Of a DNA stretch of 64,000 nucleotides, positions 60,301-64,000 are shown in pieces. Position numbers and translations under genes: made by a program. The number at the start of each line of letters is the position of its first letter. Position 1 is the first letter of the stretch. The DNA comes from Rhodopirellula baltica SH 1 (GTDB taxonomy: Bacteria > Planctomycetota > Planctomycetia > Pirellulales > Pirellulaceae). The notes under the pieces are model-generated. The model searched no databases. It saw nothing but the letters and a program-made list of their open reading frames with translations, and was not told the origin of the DNA. The DNA lies in the NCBI RefSeq assembly GCF_000196115.1, contig NC_005027.1:1550001-1614000 (forward strand). Direction: 5' to 3'.

Positions 60301-60966
60301 CTTGTTGGCGATGTCGACGGCACCTTCGAGCTGGGTTCGCTGGATGTCGACGTCGTTGTTCATGATCTCGATGAAGTAACGATCGCCGAAGACCTTGTGG
60401 AACCAACCCGCAATCTTCTTGGCTTCTTCTTCGTGCTCTTTGGTTTGAATCCCTTTCAGAATCGCGCGGCTGAATTCGCTGCTGACGCATCCGGACAAGC
60501 ACACGATGCCTTCGTTGTACTTCTCAAGAATTTCTTTATCGATTCGCGGCTTGAAGTAAAAACCTTCGAGCGACGCGGCCGACGCCAGCTTGATCAGGTT
60601 CTTGAACCCGGTTCGGTTCTGAGCCAACAGTGTCAGGTGATAGCTCGCCGCTTTGCTGCTGCTTGCTCCGCCCTTGTCGAATCGACTTCCCGGAGCGATG
60701 TAAGCTTCGTATCCGATGATCGGATTGATGCCAGCGTCTTTTGCCTTGCGATAGAACTCGAGCGCGCCGTGCAGGTTGCCGTGGTCGGTCAGTGCCAGCG
60801 CATTCATTCCATGATCAACGGCTCGCTTGACCAATTTTCCAATGTCACCGGCTCCATCGAGCAGGCTGTAGTGGCTGTGACAGTGGAGGTGAACAAACGG
60901 TTTGGTTTCGGGAATTTCCGTCGCCGCTTCAATGTTCATTTCGGGAGCGATGATCGTATCCGACAT
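57367..60966 (-). CDS. dnaE: DNA polymerase III alpha subunit
   Basis: A 1,199-residue catalytic subunit of the replicative polymerase, normal length for DnaE. The N-terminal PHP domain starts FVHLHCHSHYSLLDGAGDIG with most metal-binding His/Asp residues kept (TDHGNLHGALEF, ATSDCHYVN). The palm carries the catalytic PDIDIDFE (Asp431, Asp433) and the later LLKMDFLGLRNLTIL aspartate. Finger and beta-clamp-binding regions are present (QTAYLKAHYPVEFMAALLSS; the QASFFDAF at about residue 950 is a clamp-box-like motif). A C-terminal OB-fold (VIVGGMISSIKIAHTKNPKP...) and tail complete the chain. There is no proofreading exonuclease domain, as expected for DnaE rather than PolC. The ATG at 60966 is used. 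No operon partner is close. Confidence 0.97.
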   Translation of the reverse strand: MSDTIIAPEMNIEAATEIPETKPFVHLHCHSHYSLLDGAGDIGKLVKRAVDHGMNALALTDHGNLHGALEFYRKAKDAGINPIIGYEAYIAPGSRFDKGGASSSKAASYHLTLLAQNRTGFKNLIKLASAASLEGFYFKPRIDKEILEKYNEGIVCLSGCVSSEFSRAILKGIQTKEHEEEAKKIAGWFHKVFGDRYFIEIMNNDVDIQRTQLEGAVDIANKMGLPLVATSDCHYVNQEDAEAQDIMLCINTGRFRTDNTRMKMENDQFFLRSPQQMYEKFPGLEDAVGRSQEIADTVDIQLEFNKYFFPSFPCPDELTPLDYLRKLCEQGLMERYEGDDERIIDGKLSDEVMARLDRELDVIEKLGYPTYFLIVWDFVNHARDIGISATARGSGVGAIVCYALYMSHVCPLRYDLLFERFLDESRTEPPDIDIDFEKERRIEVIDYVKERYGSEMVCQIGTFGTLAAKAAIKDTGRALGIPLSRVNQITELVPDELKITIAKSLEKSADLKMIYDGDPEIRELLDLAMKIEGLARNVGTHAAAVVIADKPLTEYVPLGRVPGKQDVITQWAMVDVEASGLLKMDFLGLRNLTILSRTVKLVEQTTGTTIDPLKFPLDDKPSYALLQRGETKGVFQLESGGIRDLLQRMKPDTFNDIIATAALYRPGPLEGGMVDDYVNIKHGRQQPEYKHPVLKEILEETNSIMVYQEQVMRILNRLGDVPLAKAYTCIKAISKKKQALIDANHDVFIAGSIKNGLAEKDAEDIWNLIVKFAGYGFNKSHSTAYALVAYQTAYLKAHYPVEFMAALLSSDISGRNFKRKDALVEHMEDCDRMDIEVLPPNVNQSDADFGVLDGKIPFALSAIKACGGSTAISIEEERKKNGPFKDIFDFCERVDPHDCNRSSIETLIKAGAFDCFGAKRSQLASVLERAMQAGAKVQADKKTGQASFFDAFDEEVDADSNGESSAAVPLPDIEEWPDREKLLAEKEVLGFYLDSHPLAEFENKLATFRTHTTESMADCKDRDEVIVGGMISSIKIAHTKNPKPGAPSKYANFDLEDMAGSVRCICWPKGFAVCGERIQPDAVVLAKAKVDRRGGGDEINLIIDELTPLDELDSRYTHGIRIRLDEAEHDEKTVSNVREIVRGYPGNKDLLLAMQLCEGETVHFKADKFRVDITPQLRERLDDLLGTGHYKLLMSKPKR

Positions 60967-61150
60967 TCAGCAAAATCCTTTTCGAGGGTGCGCGTCAGCC
61001 AACGTTTGTACCCGCTGAGCCAGCCGAGAGAAACTCGCATTTGGCGATTGCAAATTTCTGCCCCGTTTGCCAGCGTTTTGGCCACCGATTGTCGCGATTT
61101 TGCAAACTTGATGACGCATGCCATCCGCCAGCCAATCACCCCATTCCGCG

Positions 61151-61434
61151 GCGGGGCAGGGCGGTGTGGTGGTCATTCCACATGCAACGACCCGCGAAAA
61201 AGGCTGGTGGAAATGCTAAACTCGCGGGATCAAAGTTGCTTCCCATAGAAAACGCCACGATGCCAATCATCACGAACACGCATTTCGTAAGGTCTGTTTC
61301 GCGAACGGAGCGGGGCAGGGCGGTGTGCTTGCTTCTCGCTGTTTGTTGGTCGGGTTGGTTGCTCACATGCGGCGCGGTTGGTCTCGCGGCGGAGCCGCTC
61401 GCGAGCAAGTCGAATGTGGCGGGGCAGGGCGGTG
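61151..61434. repeat. three copies of a 16-bp G-rich repeat
   Basis: GCGGGGCAGGGCGGTG occurs exactly at 61151-61166, 61310-61325 and 61419-61434; the first two copies also share the next two bases. The first lies upstream of the peroxidase gene, and the other two are in its signal-peptide/linker region, read in different frames (Arg-Gly-Arg-Ala-Val and Gly-Gln-Gly-Gly-Ala). Confidence 0.85.
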
Positions 61435-62594
61435 CAGCAGAAACGCGTGCGCTGAATCTGCCGGACAAGCCGTTTAACTACAGCGACATTGATTGGCCGG
61501 AACACTTTCAGTCCGCAGTGGAACGCTTTGACAACACTCCGCCGGACAATCCGCTGACCGATCATGGTGCGACGCTTGGACGCGTGTTGTTCTACGACAA
61601 ATCGCTATCGGCCAACGGAACGGTTTCGTGTGCCTCCTGTCACAAGCAAGAATTGTCATTCACCGATGACGAACCGCTGAGCGTTGGCTTTGACGGGAAG
61701 AAGGTTGCTCGCAATTCGATGAGTCTCGTGAACGCTCGTTTCTATCAACGAGGTCGCTTCTTTTGGGACGAGCGTGCTCGCACGTTGGAACAACAAGTCT
61801 TGATGCCGATCGAAAACCCGATCGAGATGGGGCATGATCTGGACAAGTTGATTCCACAGTTAGCGTCGGACCCAATCTACCCGCCTCTGTTCATCAACGC
61901 GTTTGGGTCGTCGGATGTCACGGTCGATCGAGTCGCCAAAGCGTTGGCACAATTTGTTCGCTCGATCGTTTCCTTTCAATCGAAGTATGACATTGGTTTG
62001 GCGAAATCCGGTTCATATCGCAGACCGTTCCCAAACTTCACCGAACAAGAGAACTTGGGAAAGGACGTTTTCCTTCGTCGAGCCAATTGTGCGTCTTGTC
62101 ACATGAGCAACGCGTTGCCTTTCAACCCCCATCGTCCTGACGAACCGTACGATTCGTCGAAGCGACCGCCTCGACAAACAGCGTTCTTCACCATGACGAC
62201 TCCAGCCGTCAACGGCGTCGATGCGGACACGGACGAGGTTGACTTGGGTGTGGGTGCGATCAGCAGTGCCGAAATGGATCGCGGGCGCTTCAAGTCTCCG
62301 TCGCTTCGCAACGTTGAACTGACCGGACCGTTCATGCACGACGGACGATTCCATACGCTGGACCAAGTCGTCGAGCATTACAACTGGAGCATCAAGCCGC
62401 ACCCGAACTTGGACGGACGACTGAAGAACTTTTCCGCCAATGGGATGGGGTTGCCCGAAGTGCCCAAGGTGGCTCTGGTCGCGTTCCTGAAAACGCTGAC
62501 CGATCGCACGATTCTGACGGACGAAAAGTGGAGCGATCCATTCGTGCGGACTGGCTCGGACGATCCTCCGGGGCATTCCGCGACGGCCGAATAG
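61260..62594 (+). CDS. exported diheme cytochrome c peroxidase (MauG/CcpA family)
   Basis: A 444-residue protein with a signal peptide (RAVCLLLAVCWSGWLLTCGA, preceded by MPIITNTHFVRSVSRTERG). The mature enzyme has the two c-type heme sites of the bacterial diheme peroxidase family: CASCH at 124-128 (within LGRVLFYDKSLSANGTVSCA) and CASCH at 277-281. Conserved flanking text includes SFTDDEPLSVGFDGKK, RNSMSLVNARFYQRGRFFWD and FKSPSLRNVELTGPFMHDGR. It reduces hydrogen peroxide in the periplasm or carries out a MauG-like oxidation. Between signal peptide and core, residues about 40-60 (NVAGQGGAAETR) hold a repeat-derived linker. The ATG at 61260 follows an imperfect ribosome site; the frame upstream looks non-coding. 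Confidence 0.85.
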   Translation: MPIITNTHFVRSVSRTERGRAVCLLLAVCWSGWLLTCGAVGLAAEPLASKSNVAGQGGAAETRALNLPDKPFNYSDIDWPEHFQSAVERFDNTPPDNPLTDHGATLGRVLFYDKSLSANGTVSCASCHKQELSFTDDEPLSVGFDGKKVARNSMSLVNARFYQRGRFFWDERARTLEQQVLMPIENPIEMGHDLDKLIPQLASDPIYPPLFINAFGSSDVTVDRVAKALAQFVRSIVSFQSKYDIGLAKSGSYRRPFPNFTEQENLGKDVFLRRANCASCHMSNALPFNPHRPDEPYDSSKRPPRQTAFFTMTTPAVNGVDADTDEVDLGVGAISSAEMDRGRFKSPSLRNVELTGPFMHDGRFHTLDQVVEHYNWSIKPHPNLDGRLKNFSANGMGLPEVPKVALVAFLKTLTDRTILTDEKWSDPFVRTGSDDPPGHSATAE

Positions 62595-62843
62595 CGTCAG
62601 CGCATTCTGGGGCCGTCCTCGTATCGACCACGTTGTGTGTTGCAAGGATTCCACTTCGTGTGGCGTTTTTACAACGTTGCAAGTGGTGCGTGGCGGCGAT
62701 CCGGCGGATCTGTTTTTCGTAAGTCGCTCGTTGGCAGTGACTTGCGATGAAAACACTGGTGAGTGTGGCCTGACGGCGCGGCGTCTGCAATTCGGTATCG
62801 GTTCGACCGCGGCGGTCTTCCGACTTGTTACCAGTGTCTCTGC

Positions 62844-63722
62844 ATGCACGTTGTTCAGCTAACCGAACTTGCTTCCGTCCTGGCCTATCATGGGCCAGCG
62901 ATGCTGTTGCAGCGCCGACCGATTTCGCCTGAAGCGATTGCGCAGTACTGGTCTGCATCGAGAAATCGGTTGGACTTGTGGCATCAAGTCATGGCGAGAT
63001 TCAATCGCGTCAAATCAACCGGTGACTTCTACCGCATGCGATGCTGGTGGACGGACCACATGGGTGTGCTGGAAGAAATTCTGGCCAGCGAAGTGCTGAC
63101 ACGCGTGGTCGCCGCGATTGGCGACGGCATCGATCGGCGAAATGGAACGGACGAATGTTCGCCAATCACGCAAGCGATCCATTTGTCACACTTGGAAGCA
63201 CGCAACCGAGTCCAGTGGGCGATTCTGGATCGTCGCGGATGCAGCGTGACCGACGCGGTTCGGCTGAATCGATTGCGACGCGTCACCGAGCGATGGATCG
63301 ATGTCTTGGTCGGCAGCATCTCTGCCTACGATGCTGAATTAACGCGGTTCGGAATGGATCTCACCCGGACCCGGTCACACGCGACCGCCGCGAGAGAATG
63401 CAGCACGACGCCATCGCACGAAACAGTCGCTTGGCTGACTCGCGCCGCGATGACGGAAGGCTTCCAAAAGCATGTGGCTAAGCAAGCGTCCTTGCCGGCA
63501 GCGAATCAAGGTGTCGCTGACAGCGTCATGATGATGATGCGAGCGGACCTCTTCGACAGCATCGGGACGCTGAAGTCTTTGTGGATGCACCGCATCGAAA
63601 GCAAAGTCGACCAAACCGATCAGATGATCTCAGAGTTCTTGCGGCCTGACGTGAATGAGTCAACAACCGTCAACGCATACGAACAACTGCACGCAACCGC
63701 ACTGGCCCAATGGTTCCGCTAG
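62844..63722 (+). CDS. hypothetical helical protein
   Basis: A 292-residue protein without signal peptide, membrane segment or recognised domain. It is largely helical with basic and Trp-containing stretches (AIAQYWSASRNRLDLWHQVM, MRCWWTDHMGVLEEILASEV, RLRRVTERWIDVLVG). Near the end, VADSVMMMMRADLFDSIGTL and MHRIESKVDQTDQMISEFLR look like an oligomerisation region. The start is uncertain: the ATG at 62844 lacks a clear ribosome site, and 62901 (MLLQRRPISPEAIAQYWSAS) is a good alternative. The gap 62595-62843 shows nothing I can support. Confidence 0.55.
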   Translation: MHVVQLTELASVLAYHGPAMLLQRRPISPEAIAQYWSASRNRLDLWHQVMARFNRVKSTGDFYRMRCWWTDHMGVLEEILASEVLTRVVAAIGDGIDRRNGTDECSPITQAIHLSHLEARNRVQWAILDRRGCSVTDAVRLNRLRRVTERWIDVLVGSISAYDAELTRFGMDLTRTRSHATAARECSTTPSHETVAWLTRAAMTEGFQKHVAKQASLPAANQGVADSVMMMMRADLFDSIGTLKSLWMHRIESKVDQTDQMISEFLRPDVNESTTVNAYEQLHATALAQWFR

Positions 63723-63894
63723 ACAGGCAACTTGAGAGTTCTTCTTGCCAAGTCCACTGGAACGGGCCACACCAAACATAAGTGTGCATGTCCTAGGCCG
63801 CCGCACGCCGACAATCGGCATGCAAGCGAGAATTCGAGTCTCTGCCTGCATTTCATGCGTTCGTCCTGTGACTGAAAGCCACCGCTCTTCGCTG

Positions 63895-64000
63895 TCATGA
63901 CATTTCCCGGTCAGAGATTGGCAGCGACGGTTGAAGTTCGCGGATGGCCGCCAGGATCGCCCTCGCATCGGTGAAGCAATTGTCACGGATCACCCAAGGA
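63895..64000 (-). CDS. C-terminal end of an unidentified protein (cut by the window)
   Basis: A minus-strand frame entering from the right edge ends in a TGA at 63895-63897. The last 34 residues include WVIRDNCFTDARAILAAIRE followed by LQPSLPISDREMS. The amphipathic helix and sensible composition suggest a real protein C-terminus, but the family cannot be named from so little. The region 63723-63894 between it and the preceding gene has no supported feature. Confidence 0.45.
   Translation of the reverse strand, partial: PWVIRDNCFTDARAILAAIRELQPSLPISDREMS

Noticed and set aside
57730-61248. Plus-strand frames of 483 and 385 codons opposite dnaE
   Set aside because: The minus strand is an unmistakable DNA polymerase III alpha subunit; the antisense frames have no recognisable motif.
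63660-63986. Minus-strand 108-codon frame at the right edge
   Set aside because: It overlaps the end of the plus-strand gene and is Cys/Arg-rich without structure; another minus frame ending at 63895 reads as better protein.

Overview
The window looks like chromosome from a marine planctomycete of the Rhodopirellula type (Pirellulaceae). The basis is a DUF1552/DUF1592 gene pair with a planctomycete-type CxxCH domain, two very large extracellular proteins with an N-terminal LE-x-R motif and C-terminal dockerin pairs, several secreted beta-propeller proteins (BNR/sialidase, PQQ-type, SBBP), many short NPYESP-type membrane proteins, and several families of intergenic hairpin repeats. No rRNA, tRNA, CRISPR array, phage or complete insertion sequence was seen.

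Layout. 1-1.6 kb: a close-packed minus-strand cluster of small unknown genes ending in the 5' part of a PTS enzyme I-like gene that leaves the window. 1.7-10.3 kb: secreted proteins, namely a squalene-cyclase-fold protein with a CxxCH site, a Tat-type BNR protein, a PQQ-type propeller protein, a zinc-ribbon protein and an approximately 1,150-residue fusion of two sialidase-like propellers with an alpha/beta hydrolase. 10.6-13.1 kb: katG, coding for a catalase-peroxidase that appears to be exported. 13.2-19.2 kb: a triple tandem hairpin repeat, an SBBP propeller, a YbjQ-like protein, small membrane and PDZ proteins and an MFS transporter. 19.6-23.4 kb: the DUF1552-DUF1592 operon. 24-32.8 kb: an accessory-looking stretch of small secreted or membrane proteins, a 488-residue membrane protein with a possible nuclease-like N-terminus, a secretin-like protein and a methyltransferase, separated by long repeat-bearing gaps. 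33.5-34.9 kb: a Gfo/Idh/MocA oxidoreductase with a Tat leader. 35.4-56.1 kb: two tandem dockerin proteins of about 837 and 6,007 residues; the second takes up 28% of the window. 56.6-64 kb: a small Spy-like exported protein, dnaE, a diheme cytochrome c peroxidase and an unknown protein.

How the genes fit together. dnaE is the only clear core gene of replication, and katG and the diheme peroxidase handle peroxide outside the cytoplasm. The secreted propellers, the hydrolase fusion, the oxidoreductase and the dockerin proteins fit a cell-surface lifestyle of binding and breaking down polymers. This is inferred from families and export signals, not shown directly.

The most interesting items are: (i) the 488-residue protein at 27917-29383, a candidate membrane-tethered nuclease; (ii) the giant protein, with a metallopeptidase-like segment that has lost its zinc motif and many repeated 'DGxxF...TFEFD' modules; (iii) the two-propeller/hydrolase fusion; and (iv) a 95-bp MITE-like palindrome present in two identical copies, one nested inside an older hairpin element whose unoccupied form also occurs in the window.
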